The notes under the pieces: model-generated
What the model was told of the DNA's origin: nothing
Databases searched by the model: none
What the model saw: only the letters and a program-made list of their open reading frames with translations
Program-made: the position numbers and the translations under genes
NCBI GenBank assembly: GCA_022565235.1
Contig: JADFJW010000003.1
Location: forward strand, 1-41,761
Source of the DNA: Nanobdellota archaeon
GTDB lineage: Archaea > Nanobdellota > Nanobdellia > Woesearchaeales > GW2011-AR4
Direction: 5' to 3'
Length of the DNA: 41,761 nucleotides
In this document: piece by piece, positions 9,215 through 18,745 of the stretch
Numbering within the stretch: position 1 is the first letter of the stretch
How the letters are laid out: every line of letters begins with the position of its first letter

Positions 9215-10369
9215 TCAACAAACATTATATTTGTGTTTTTTATATTTTTTAGCTGCTTCTATCTCTACTAATCTTGTTAAATAGGGGACGATATGGATAT
9301 AATTCACCCATACTTTTGCTCCAAGAGATTCAAGGAAATTAGCAGCATTTACTCCTATTTTATCCTGACTGCAAATTATAAATTTGTAGCCTTTCTTAAG
9401 ATAATTTTTTATGGTTTCTCTCTTTATTGGTTTAATACCACAATAGTAGCCATTACTGATAATACCTTCAACATCTATTTTGCGATTGGCTACCCACTCA
9501 AGAAAATGTGGAACAAAAATCGCTTCCCTTTCACCTTTAAATAGGATAACTTGTTTACAATTTAGAAAGTTTTCTAATTTGTTGTTAATCCATTTGTATT
9601 GGACGTCATAAATTTCATTTATTGGGACATCAAAGAATAATGAAGATACTTTAGCGTCCCAAGCAGATCCTAAATTTAATGGATTTTTCCAAGGTGTAGG
9701 GGGTACATTATGCGTTATAGATTCAGAATGCACCCTGTAATGAACTAAAACTTTTGGAACAGCTCTCAGTTCCATACCAAGTTTAAGTGCTTTTACATGC
9801 AAGTCATAATCCTCTGCTACTTTTAATTTTTCATCATACCCCCCAAGGAGATGAAAGGTTTTTGCACGTATGAAATTGGAAGGTCCGCTTAAACTGTTGC
9901 GAAAATGCAATTCATTTTCTATGTCTTTAGGATGCCATGATCGATACTGAATATCTCCGTCGTGAGCAGTTCCAGGGTATTTGGTTTTAGTAAACCAACT
10001 ACCACAGATTTCACATCCCGTATATTTTTCCATGAACTTAAGTTGTGTTTCCAGCCTAGAGGGGATGGAATAATCATCTGCATCAGCTGTGGCATAAAAT
10101 TCACCCTTAGAGTTCTTAATTGCTAAATTTCTTGCTGCAGCAATGGAAGAAGTTCTTTTCTTAAGAAAGATAGGTTTTATTCGCTTATCAATTTTTGTAT
10201 ATTTCTTTATAATTTTAGCAGTTTTATCCGGAGAATTACTCTCTACAATAATTAATTCAAAATTTCTATATGTTTGGTTGAGTATACTTTTAATAGCTGT
10301 CTCTATAAACTTTTCTTCATTCCAAGCACACATAATTACGCTTATTAAAGGTTTATTTTTAAATATCAT
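9215..10369 (-). CDS. GT2-family glycosyltransferase with extra C-terminal domain
   Basis: PLISVIMCAWNEEKFIETAIKSILNQTYRNFELIIVESNSPDKT...ATADADDYSIPSRLE. Confidence 0.88.
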   Translation of the reverse strand: MIFKNKPLISVIMCAWNEEKFIETAIKSILNQTYRNFELIIVESNSPDKTAKIIKKYTKIDKRIKPIFLKKRTSSIAAARNLAIKNSKGEFYATADADDYSIPSRLETQLKFMEKYTGCEICGSWFTKTKYPGTAHDGDIQYRSWHPKDIENELHFRNSLSGPSNFIRAKTFHLLGGYDEKLKVAEDYDLHVKALKLGMELRAVPKVLVHYRVHSESITHNVPPTPWKNPLNLGSAWDAKVSSLFFDVPINEIYDVQYKWINNKLENFLNCKQVILFKGEREAIFVPHFLEWVANRKIDVEGIISNGYYCGIKPIKRETIKNYLKKGYKFIICSQDKIGVNAANFLESLGAKVWVNYIHIVPYLTRLVEIEAAKKYKKHKYNVC

Positions 10370-10454
10370 AGTTATTAATTCCTTAACTACTAAACTTATT
10401 AAATTATTTTTTATCTTTTGTGATTCTATCTATCAATTCTATTTAAAGTTTATG

Positions 10455-11690
10455 CTATCTTTTTAAAGAATTAATTAATGGTTCTATTTCTGTTTCAAAA
10501 ATACTTTCCCACCTATAATTCCTTACAACTTTCTTAAACATATTTACAGTTAAATGTGAATCAAAATATTTGATGATATCTTTAGCTATCTTCTTGTAAT
10601 CTTTTTTCATAATGTCTATATAAAATACATCTTTTCCGCATAATTCCTTGAATGGCTCTATATTTGAGCATATAATCAGCAGATTAAAAATACCCGCTTC
10701 AAGAAGGGGGATTCCAAAACCTTCCTCAGAACTTGGAAAAAGTAACAGATCACATAAGATATACAAGTCTCTTATTATACCTTGGTCAATATGACCCCTC
10801 TTTCCACCAAGTTTATATTCATGCAGGAAAATAACCTTGTCTTTTGCTAATTTTTTAAGTTCAGCATAATATTCCCGGTCACTAAGGATATGCGGGTTTG
10901 GAGGTCCGGTTACAATCAATTTGCTTTTTTTGCCTAATTTATTCAGCATAAGGGTTATCTTTATTGCGTCTTTTAGATTTTTTCTTTTGACTATACGTGT
11001 AGGCGCAAACATGACTAAATCTTCTCTGAATAGATTAAAATCTTCGAATATCTTTAAAGAATGTTTATTTAAATTGAGAAGCTTGACCAAATTTATTCCA
11101 TTTGGTATAACTTTGATATTTTTTTTATTTACTTTGAATAGATTACTCAACTTATTTTGCCTATAGTTAGAGACTGTTACATAAGTAACTTTTTTTATTT
11201 GTTGTGATATAAAATTATAAGGGAATGTTGTTCTTTTTTTGATATTATAAAGAGGGTCATTAAAGGTCGCATCGTGGCTCCACGAAATAAATTTGATGTT
11301 AGTGTCTTTTATTATTTTTACTAATGCGGCAGTTAAAGGCATATTAAGATGCATGGTTAGAATGTTATGGATAATGCATACATCTGTTTTACTCAATTTC
11401 TTTTTTAATTTTTTATACAGGGTTTCCACTCTTTTATTAAATAAATCACTTACTATATTTTTATCTAATTCACCATTAATCTTATTGTTTATATTTTCAA
11501 GAGAATACATTTCAGGGATGATAGCAACAGGTACATTTTTATCAAACTTTTCACCTTTGCCAACAATCAAGTTTATTTTATATCCGCGTGATGAAAATAA
11601 TTCAGCATGCTCTTCTATCACTGTCTCTACTCCACCAACAATTGGCGGGCATGAATAGTGTATTATAGTTATATTTGGTTTTTTTATCAT
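10455..11690 (-). CDS. GT4-family glycosyltransferase
   Basis: Starts ITIIHYSCPPIVGGVETVIEEHAELFSSRGYKINLIVG; C-terminal LLLFPSSEEGFGIPLLEAGIF. Confidence 0.88.
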   Translation of the reverse strand: MIKKPNITIIHYSCPPIVGGVETVIEEHAELFSSRGYKINLIVGKGEKFDKNVPVAIIPEMYSLENINNKINGELDKNIVSDLFNKRVETLYKKLKKKLSKTDVCIIHNILTMHLNMPLTAALVKIIKDTNIKFISWSHDATFNDPLYNIKKRTTFPYNFISQQIKKVTYVTVSNYRQNKLSNLFKVNKKNIKVIPNGINLVKLLNLNKHSLKIFEDFNLFREDLVMFAPTRIVKRKNLKDAIKITLMLNKLGKKSKLIVTGPPNPHILSDREYYAELKKLAKDKVIFLHEYKLGGKRGHIDQGIIRDLYILCDLLLFPSSEEGFGIPLLEAGIFNLLIICSNIEPFKELCGKDVFYIDIMKKDYKKIAKDIIKYFDSHLTVNMFKKVVRNYRWESIFETEIEPLINSLKR

Positions 11691-11729
11691 ATTTGGGTTT
11701 AAGAAACACTCTTTTATTAAATTTTCCCT

Positions 11730-12518
11730 TCAACCCTTCCTAGCAACACCAACAACAAACTCAGAAACCGTATCATCAAAGAATTCTTTTTCCGTATTTA
11801 ATACTTCCACTTCAAATCCTGCATTATTCAGCACTTCACTTATGCTTTCTTCATCGTAAAACTTCCTTCTCTGGCCATCCTCAAAGACCCAGACATCCTT
11901 GTCAATTTCTTCCCCCTTGCCAAAGAGGTGGTCTCCTTTGCCCTTTACCCCAAATACAAAATGACCTCCTGTTCTTAGCAATCCATAAATCTCAGAAAAT
12001 AATACCCCAGTCATAATTGGCTTTGTATAATGCAAAAAAGAATGAGCATGAACCACATCAACAAAACCTTTCTTTAGATTATTCTGCCTCTTTAAAATAC
12101 TCCAAACATCATCGTTTAAAATTTCTACATTTTTTATTCCTTTCCTCTCAAGCTGTTTCTTAATATCATTAGCTGCAGTCTTGGTTATTTCAATGCTCGT
12201 CACATTATTACAATACTTTGATAAGAATATAGAATCTCTTCCGGTTCCTGCTCCCAATTCCCACAGTACACCATCCCTTATCTTTTTAAGTATGGGCATG
12301 GTGTAATTTACTGCCAAATCACTGGGCTCTACTCCAAACCTTAATTTATCTTTTGACCATATCTTTTCCCAGCAATCTTTGAAGCTTGCAACCTCGTTTA
12401 AATAACTTATAATAGCCTTGTATTGGCTTTGAGAATAACCATTGGGCCCATGTCCAATTACATCCCTCAGTACTTCAAGGGCCATTCCATTTCCATGAAC
12501 ATTTATCGTTGTAAGCAT
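11730..12518 (-). CDS. Class I SAM-dependent methyltransferase
   Basis: VLWELGAGTGRDSIFLSKYCNNVTSIEITKTA; HAHSFLHYTKP. Confidence 0.8.
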   Translation of the reverse strand: MLTTINVHGNGMALEVLRDVIGHGPNGYSQSQYKAIISYLNEVASFKDCWEKIWSKDKLRFGVEPSDLAVNYTMPILKKIRDGVLWELGAGTGRDSIFLSKYCNNVTSIEITKTAANDIKKQLERKGIKNVEILNDDVWSILKRQNNLKKGFVDVVHAHSFLHYTKPIMTGVLFSEIYGLLRTGGHFVFGVKGKGDHLFGKGEEIDKDVWVFEDGQRRKFYDEESISEVLNNAGFEVEVLNTEKEFFDDTVSEFVVGVARKG

Positions 12519-12643
12519 ATTTACCCCTAAAAACTATGAATTCTAAGTCTTTAATAACCTATGGTTTCATTTTGAAAGAAAATAGAACAAATTAGTTAAA
12601 AAACAAAAAATTTAAATACTACAAAAATAATAGCTGTTTCATA

Positions 12644-13189
12644 ATGAAACTTACTAAGAATGAACAAAAGACCTTGGAGCTAATACTTGGCAATGCTAAA
12701 ATAAAGAATCAGGAAATTGCAGGCCAATTAGGGCTTACGAGCCAGGCTATAGGGAAAATAAGAGGAAATCTACGCAAAAAAGAGGTACTAAGAGGCTACG
12801 AGGCGGTACTGGATTACGAGAATATGGGCATAAGACTATTTGCATTGTCTTTGGTCAAGATAATGCCCAAGGCGTTTAGAAAATACAACAAAGATGAAAT
12901 AAATGAGATTTTACAACCGCCTAATGTAATAGCGTTGTTTACTGTACCTCAGACGACAATAACACATATAATACTTTATGCCTTCCGCAACATTGCGGAA
13001 TATGATCATTACTTCAGAACATTACAAGAAAAACTAGCGGGGCTGATGGAAGTCAAAGAATCTTATGTTTTTTCAAATAACAGCTATATAAAGAATTCTC
13101 CAAGAGACCTTTTCTTTAAAATATTGACAGAAATGAGGACAGAGAAAAAGATGCCCGTACCATTAAAGCCAAAAATCAGGGAGAAATAA
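12644..13189 (+). CDS. Lrp/AsnC-like winged-helix transcriptional regulator
   Basis: LTKNEQKTLELILGNAKIKNQEIAGQLGLTSQAIGKIRGNLRKKEVLRGYEAVLDYENMG is an Lrp/AsnC-type HTH plus linker. Confidence 0.7.
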   Translation: MKLTKNEQKTLELILGNAKIKNQEIAGQLGLTSQAIGKIRGNLRKKEVLRGYEAVLDYENMGIRLFALSLVKIMPKAFRKYNKDEINEILQPPNVIALFTVPQTTITHIILYAFRNIAEYDHYFRTLQEKLAGLMEVKESYVFSNNSYIKNSPRDLFFKILTEMRTEKKMPVPLKPKIREK

Positions 13190-13202
13190 ACACTTACCAA
13201 AA

Positions 13203-13775
13203 ATGATATATAAATTTTCAATAATCATATACTTAAATCCTGTCCTAGCAAAAAAAGTCAGAAAACTGCAAAAAAATCTTTTTGAGGTGACAGATTCCGA
13301 AGCTGCCATTAAATTATGGAAACCTCATTTTACAATCGGTTCTGGGATAAAAGTTTCGGAAAAAGAACTTGAAGGATTATATGGAGACATTAAAGCAGCA
13401 ATTTCTTATATTAAACCTTTTAAAATTAGGATAAGGGATTATGATTTCATGGATGACTGGACTGGTGGTGAATTACGCGGATATACTCAATATGTGATAT
13501 ATTTAAAGGTCCTTTCAAACAAAAAACTTTCAAGGTTAGCAAAGATCATAAAAGAAAAAGTTACTGATAAGGGAAAGATTTGGTATAGGCAGCCTTGGCC
13601 ATTTAAGCCACATGTCGCTCTTGCATATAAGGATTTGAGCAAAAAAGGCTTCATTAAAGGAAAAAAAATTTCTAAACACGAAAAATTCTCCGGAAAAGAT
13701 ATAACTGACCACATATCTTTAGCTAAGGAAAATAAAGATGGTAAGTGGATAGAATATAAGAAATTTAAATTTTAA
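13203..13775 (+). CDS. 2H phosphoesterase superfamily (2'-5' RNA ligase/cyclic phosphodiesterase-like)
   Basis: Two H-x-motifs about 100 aa apart: KPHFTIGSG and KPHVALAYKD. Confidence 0.65.
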   Translation: MIYKFSIIIYLNPVLAKKVRKLQKNLFEVTDSEAAIKLWKPHFTIGSGIKVSEKELEGLYGDIKAAISYIKPFKIRIRDYDFMDDWTGGELRGYTQYVIYLKVLSNKKLSRLAKIIKEKVTDKGKIWYRQPWPFKPHVALAYKDLSKKGFIKGKKISKHEKFSGKDITDHISLAKENKDGKWIEYKKFKF

Positions 13776-13807
13776 ATTAATCAAAAAATATTTAAGGGAA
13801 GTTTAAT

Positions 13808-14040
13808 GCGCTAAAATTCCACCAATTTCATGAAAATCGTAGATTTTCAGGATCCTCGGAAACAAAGTTTCCGGGAAACAGGAAATTCTTTCGGAATTTC
13901 CAAGTTCACCAAAAATCTTCGATTTTTGCGTGCTATGATTGACAGTAAGATAGTGGCGGAATTCGCTGAGTCAAGAACCACACTAACTGCCAATGCTAAT
14001 AATTTCATGCCATCCGTCTTTGACAGATGGTTCTTGACTA
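13808..14040 (+). ncRNA. Candidate structured non-coding RNA: closing stem, four consecutive small perfect hairpins, then a 12-bp stem
   Basis: Perfect hairpins at 13831-13849, 13857-13873, 13881-13901, 13910-13928; closing stem 13808-13824/13954-13966; stem AGTCAAGAACCA/TGGTTCTTGACT 13969-13980/14028-14039. Lies between a CDS end and a separate TATA-like box for panB. Confidence 0.5.
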
Positions 14041-14066
14041 TTATGGCCTAGTCCGTTCTAAGAAAA

Positions 14067-14077
14067 ACTTTTATAAA
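14067..14077 (+). promoter_or_regulatory. TATA-like box for panB
   Basis: aaaaaCTTTTATAAAC about 25-30 nt upstream of the panB ATG at 14100. Confidence 0.45.
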
Positions 14078-14099
14078 CAGGCCCTCTAACCTGGCTTTT

Positions 14100-14870
14100 A
14101 TGAAAACAACAATCTCCAAAATAAAGTCCATGAAAGGCAGGGAAAAGATATCTATGCTTACTGCTTATGATTGCAGCACGGCAAAGTATATGGATGAAGC
14201 AGGAATTGATATAATATTGATAGGAGACAGCATGGGGATGGTAGTTTTAGGGTACAAAAATACATTAAGTGTTACAGTAGAGGATATTATGAGGCATACT
14301 GGAGCCGTGGCTCGTGGTGCAGGTAATGCCTTAATTGTTGCAGATCTTCCGGCGAATAGTTACGATAGCAATGAGACTGCTGCATTAAATGCAGAATCAT
14401 TGATTAAATCCGGAGCCGATAATGTAAAAATTGAGAATGAACCGGAAATAGCAAAATTCTTGGTAGAGAATAAGATTGATGTGATGGGCCATGTGGGTAT
14501 TACACCGCAAACAGTTACTGATTTTAAGGTACAGGGAAAAGAAAAAGAAACTGCAAATAAAATAATTAAGATGGCTAAGGATTTAGAAGAAGCCGGATGT
14601 TATTGCATAGTTCTTGAAGGAATTCCCCTGGATCTTGGAAAGAGAATAACAGAGGCTCTAAAAGTCCCGACCATAGGCATCGGAGCTGGACCTTATTGTG
14701 ATGGCCAGGTTTTGGTGGTAAATGATATGTTAGGTCTATATGATGCCTTTACTCCAAAGTTTGTAAAAAAATATGCTCATCTGGCAGAAGATATGAAAAA
14801 AGCATTTAAGGATTATGTTAAAGATGTGAAAGAAGAAAAGTTTCCGGAAGACAAGCATTGTTTTCATTAG
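14100..14870 (+). CDS. panB: 3-methyl-2-oxobutanoate hydroxymethyltransferase (ketopantoate hydroxymethyltransferase)
   Basis: MLTAYDCSTAKYMDEAGIDIILIGDSMGMVVLGY, VADLPANSY, GIGAGPYCDGQVLVVNDMLG. Confidence 0.95.
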   Translation: MKTTISKIKSMKGREKISMLTAYDCSTAKYMDEAGIDIILIGDSMGMVVLGYKNTLSVTVEDIMRHTGAVARGAGNALIVADLPANSYDSNETAALNAESLIKSGADNVKIENEPEIAKFLVENKIDVMGHVGITPQTVTDFKVQGKEKETANKIIKMAKDLEEAGCYCIVLEGIPLDLGKRITEALKVPTIGIGAGPYCDGQVLVVNDMLGLYDAFTPKFVKKYAHLAEDMKKAFKDYVKDVKEEKFPEDKHCFH

Positions 14871-14927
14871 AATAATATGCATCAATAAATGCAATAATTT
14901 ATAAATTAAATTTTATTTCTAGGATAT

Positions 14928-16154
14928 ATGGATAATTCCCTAAAAAACAAAAACATCGTAATAGGAATTACAGGCGGAATAGCATGCTACAAGACTCTTG
15001 ATCTGATCAAAAAACTCAAAAAAATAGGTTCCAATGTTCATGTAATTATGACTGAAAGTGCAACAAAGCTTGTCGATATAAAAGATTTTGAAAAAGCAAG
15101 CGAAAATCCAGTCCAGACGGATTTATTTGATCCAAACATCAATTATAAGGATTATATCAAGAAAAACAGGCCGATTAAGCATATTTCTTTGGCGGATATA
15201 GCTGATTTGTTTCTTATTTGTCCTGCTACTGCCAATATTATTGGGAAAGTGGCTAATGGTGTTGCCGACGATCTGCTAAGTACGAGCATAATGGCCACTA
15301 ATGCTGCCGTTCTTATATGCCCAGCAATGAATGTGAAGATGTGGAAAAATCCCATAACCCAGGAAAATGTAAATAAATTGAGAAAATTTAATTATGAATT
15401 TACAGAACCGGAATATGGAATATTAGCATGCGGTTATGAAGGTATCGGCAGATTAGCGAATTTGAATAAAATTGTAGAAAGGATAAAAATAATAATAGGA
15501 AGAAGGAATGACTTAAAAGGGAAAAAAATACTTGTAACGGCAGGCGCAACTTCTGAGGAAATAGACCCGGTGCGTGTAATCACGAATAAAAGCTCCGGAA
15601 AGATGGGTGTTTATATCGCTGAAAATGCATTTCTAAGAGGCGCGGATGTAACCTTGATAAGGGGCATGAATGCAGTAGAACCGCAATACCCTTTCAAAGA
15701 TATTAAAATACATAGTGTTAAAGACTTATTCAATGAGATCAAAAAAAATATCAGGGACAAAGATATAATGATCCATGCTGCCGCTGTTTCTGATTTTACA
15801 ATCAACAATAGGGCAAAAGGCAAGATAAAAAGCAATGAAAATTTGCATTTGGAGTTAACACCAACAACAAAAATATTTGAAAACATCAAGAAAATTAAAA
15901 AAAGCATATTCTTAATAGGATTTAAGGCAGAATACCGAGTGAGCAATAAAGAATTGATTGATAGGGCTTATGATTTGCTAAAAAGCGCAAAAGCAGATTT
16001 TGTCGTAGCAAATGATGTCGGAAAGAAAAACAGGGGCTTTGACACAGAGACGAATGAAGTTTACGTTGTTGATAAACATAAGAAAATAAAGCATTTGAAA
16101 TTAGCAGATAAACGGGTCATTGGGAATAAGATATTGGATGAGATAAAGAATTAA
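14928..16154 (+). CDS. coaBC: Bifunctional phosphopantothenoylcysteine decarboxylase/phosphopantothenate-cysteine ligase
   Basis: ITGGIACYKTLDLIKKLKK, ICPAMNVKMWKNP, GKKILVTAGATSEEIDPVRVITNKSSGKMG, IHAAAVSDF. Confidence 0.94.
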   Translation: MDNSLKNKNIVIGITGGIACYKTLDLIKKLKKIGSNVHVIMTESATKLVDIKDFEKASENPVQTDLFDPNINYKDYIKKNRPIKHISLADIADLFLICPATANIIGKVANGVADDLLSTSIMATNAAVLICPAMNVKMWKNPITQENVNKLRKFNYEFTEPEYGILACGYEGIGRLANLNKIVERIKIIIGRRNDLKGKKILVTAGATSEEIDPVRVITNKSSGKMGVYIAENAFLRGADVTLIRGMNAVEPQYPFKDIKIHSVKDLFNEIKKNIRDKDIMIHAAAVSDFTINNRAKGKIKSNENLHLELTPTTKIFENIKKIKKSIFLIGFKAEYRVSNKELIDRAYDLLKSAKADFVVANDVGKKNRGFDTETNEVYVVDKHKKIKHLKLADKRVIGNKILDEIKN

Positions 16155-16166
16155 TTATGTCATTCA

Positions 16167-16430
16167 TCACTTCTTACCCTTTTTTTGCTCAAGTAACTCA
16201 ACCATTTTTTCCGTTTCAATAAGATGTTTCTTTGAAATATCCACGGCAAGGCTTAATGATACGAACAAAACCATAAGCATAAGCCAGTTAAATATTGCTA
16301 TTATCATCAACCAGCTGATCTTGGCCTCTGCACTATAAACCTGGTTTATGAGATTAAAACCCAGAACAGCAACACCTATACCTACAATCAAAAGAACTAT
16401 TTCAAAAGTACTGATTCTTGTTTTAGCCAT
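16167..16430 (-). CDS. Small two-TM membrane protein of unknown function
   Basis: Two hydrophobic segments (VLLIVGIGVAVLGFNLI; WLMIIAIFNWLMLMVLFVSLSLAV) and a basic tail. Confidence 0.55.
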   Translation of the reverse strand: MAKTRISTFEIVLLIVGIGVAVLGFNLINQVYSAEAKISWLMIIAIFNWLMLMVLFVSLSLAVDISKKHLIETEKMVELLEQKKGKK

Positions 16431-16536
16431 ATTTCCTCTTCAACCATATTCTTAACCATAATATTTAAAAGTTTGCTTTTTTAATCAAACAACCAATACA
16501 TAACATTTAAAAACAAATATAATTTTCGGGTATTTA

Positions 16537-16974
16537 ATGGCAAAGAAAAGTCGAGGAATAAATGCGGGCAAGAAGCTTAAAGCTAGAAGGCATAAAAGCA
16601 GATATGCTGATAAATGGTTTGTAAGGCGTGTAAGGCGTTTAAAGGCAAAATCTGACCCCTTAGAAGGTTCTTCCCAGGCAGAAGGCATCGTTTTGGAGAA
16701 AGTGCAGCTGGAAGCCAAACAGCCAAACTCTGCAATGAGAAAATGTGTAAGGATACAGTTAATCAAGAATAGTAAGCAAGTAACTGCATTCTGTCCTGGA
16801 GATGGCGCAATAAAGCTGATTGACGAGCACGACAAGGTTATGGTGGAGTGCATAGGGGGAGCAATGGGCAAGAGTAAAGGTGACATACCGGGTGTAAGGT
16901 GGCAGGTAATTAAGGTAAATGATCAAAGTTTAAATGCTTTATTAAGGGGCATAATAGAAAAGGCAAGGAAATAA
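16537..16974 (+). CDS. rps12: 30S ribosomal protein S12
   Basis: [21 protein letters not shown]...[48 protein letters not shown]. Confidence 0.96.
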   Translation: MAKKSRGINAGKKLKARRHKSRYADKWFVRRVRRLKAKSDPLEGSSQAEGIVLEKVQLEAKQPNSAMRKCVRIQLIKNSKQVTAFCPGDGAIKLIDEHDKVMVECIGGAMGKSKGDIPGVRWQVIKVNDQSLNALLRGIIEKARK

Positions 16975-16975
16975 G

Positions 16976-17578
16976 ATGGCATTACAAATTCTAGCTTTTA
17001 ACAGATGGTCTGTAGAAGGGATTAATGTAGACGATCCTGGATTAAAGAATTACATTACTTTAGTGCCAAGAATTGTCCCTAAAACCGGAGCTAGATATGC
17101 AAAAAGCCGTTTTCACAGGAGCAAGATTTTCATAGTTGAACGATTAATAAATAAGATCATGATACCCGGGCATAAGGGCAAAAAGCACACCCATTCAAGC
17201 TCAAACACAACCGGAAAAGCGAATAAGGCTTTTTCCATTGTGGAAAATGTTTTTAGCCAAATAGAAAAACAGACAAAGGAGAATCCAATCAAGGTTTTTG
17301 TAAAAGCTTTGGAAAATGCTTCTCAAAGAGAAGAGATAATCACTATCGAGTACGGCGGCGCAAGGTATCCGAAAGCAGTTGAATGCGCGCCTCAAAGGCG
17401 CATTGACATCGCTTTAAGGAATTTTACACAAGGAGCTTACCAAAAATCCTTCAATTCAAAAAAATCAATAGAAGATACGCTTTCAGAGGAAATAATCAAT
17501 GCTTACAGATTAAATGCCGCTTCTAATGCAATTTCCAAGAAATTAGAAGTAGAAAGGCAAGCTGACGCTTCTAGATAA
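16976..17578 (+). CDS. rps7: 30S ribosomal protein S7
   Basis: VERLINKIM...GKKHTHSSSNTTGKANKAFSIVENVF..., GGARYPKAVECAPQRRIDIALRNFTQGA. Confidence 0.95.
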   Translation: MALQILAFNRWSVEGINVDDPGLKNYITLVPRIVPKTGARYAKSRFHRSKIFIVERLINKIMIPGHKGKKHTHSSSNTTGKANKAFSIVENVFSQIEKQTKENPIKVFVKALENASQREEIITIEYGGARYPKAVECAPQRRIDIALRNFTQGAYQKSFNSKKSIEDTLSEEIINAYRLNAASNAISKKLEVERQADASR

Positions 17579-17627
17579 ATTTTGATTATTTTGATATTGA
17601 TTTTCCATAAGGACACAATAACATTTT

Positions 17628-18695
17628 TTAAGTAATTTTATTCAAATAAATTGTTTGCGTTGGGAATGCAAATACAATTCCTTCTTTTTCAAATCTTTCC
17701 TTAAGAGCAAAGTTTATTTCTTGCTGTGTGTCCATATATGTTAGATAATCGGGTTTGTTAACATAATAAACCACTTCAAAATTCAGGCTAAAGTCACCGA
17801 ATTGTTTGAAATGGACCCTATCAAGGTCTGCAATCTTTATTTTATCTAAAATTTCTTTTACAATGCTCGAAATCTTTTTAAGTTGTTTTAGTTTAGTACC
17901 ATATTCAACGCCAAACGTAAAGGATATTCTTCTGCGTTCCATCTTTTTATAATTGTTTACTCTTGTCTCTGTAAGTTCCTTGTTTGAGATAATGAGTTCC
18001 TGGCCCTGCAGAGTTTGAATTCTTGTTGTCTTAATGCCTATGTGCTTTACTGTACCTAAATCATCTCCAACTATAATAAAATCGCCTATTCTAAAAGGCT
18101 TATCGAAATATATTGAAAAAGATGCAAAAACATCACTTAATATGTTTTGCATAGCAAAGGCAATTGCTAGTCCTCCAATACCTAATCCAGCAGCTAATGC
18201 AGAAACATTATACCCAAAATTTGATAAAATAATTATTACAGCTACAGCCCATAACACACCCTTAATTATTTTATTTAGAATACCAATTATATGGGCATCA
18301 AATTTTCCTTCTTCCTGCCCTTTTTGTTTTATTTTATTTACACCAAAATCAATAATACCCTGAATAAATTTAACAGCATAATAAGTAACAAAAATTATGG
18401 CTATAAAATTAAAAGCCTTCTGTATAAAATCTGGCAACGTTACAAATTTTAAAGAAATAACTAATGAGATAATAACATAAAAAGGCCAACGTATATCATT
18501 TACGGATTTAATCAACAAATCATCAAATTCAGTTTTTGTTTTTTCTGCTAATTTTTTTAGTCTATGGATTATAACACCTTTAAAAATTACCAGCGCAATA
18601 ATAAATATTATAAAACTAGCTGTAGCCATTAAATAATCTATACCACTATTATTCCCCACAGAATAATTTAAAAGATCTGTAAAAGTCAATGCCAT
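17628..18695 (-). CDS. mscS: MscS-family mechanosensitive ion channel
   Basis: LGIGGLAIAFAMQNILSDVFASFSIYFDKPFRIGDFIIVGDDLGTVKHIGIKTTRIQTLQGQELIISN. Confidence 0.93.
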   Translation of the reverse strand: MALTFTDLLNYSVGNNSGIDYLMATASFIIFIIALVIFKGVIIHRLKKLAEKTKTEFDDLLIKSVNDIRWPFYVIISLVISLKFVTLPDFIQKAFNFIAIIFVTYYAVKFIQGIIDFGVNKIKQKGQEEGKFDAHIIGILNKIIKGVLWAVAVIIILSNFGYNVSALAAGLGIGGLAIAFAMQNILSDVFASFSIYFDKPFRIGDFIIVGDDLGTVKHIGIKTTRIQTLQGQELIISNKELTETRVNNYKKMERRRISFTFGVEYGTKLKQLKKISSIVKEILDKIKIADLDRVHFKQFGDFSLNFEVVYYVNKPDYLTYMDTQQEINFALKERFEKEGIVFAFPTQTIYLNKIT

Positions 18696-18745
18696 GAACT
18701 AATTTCCAGTTACTATTAGTTTATAAATTTTATTAAAAATGCAAA

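Noticed and set aside
13830-14051. 73-aa plus-strand ORF across the panB-upstream hairpin array
   Set aside because: It spans consecutive perfect hairpins, has no recognisable domain and is better explained by structured RNA; a coding role is not excluded without ribosome or proteomic data.
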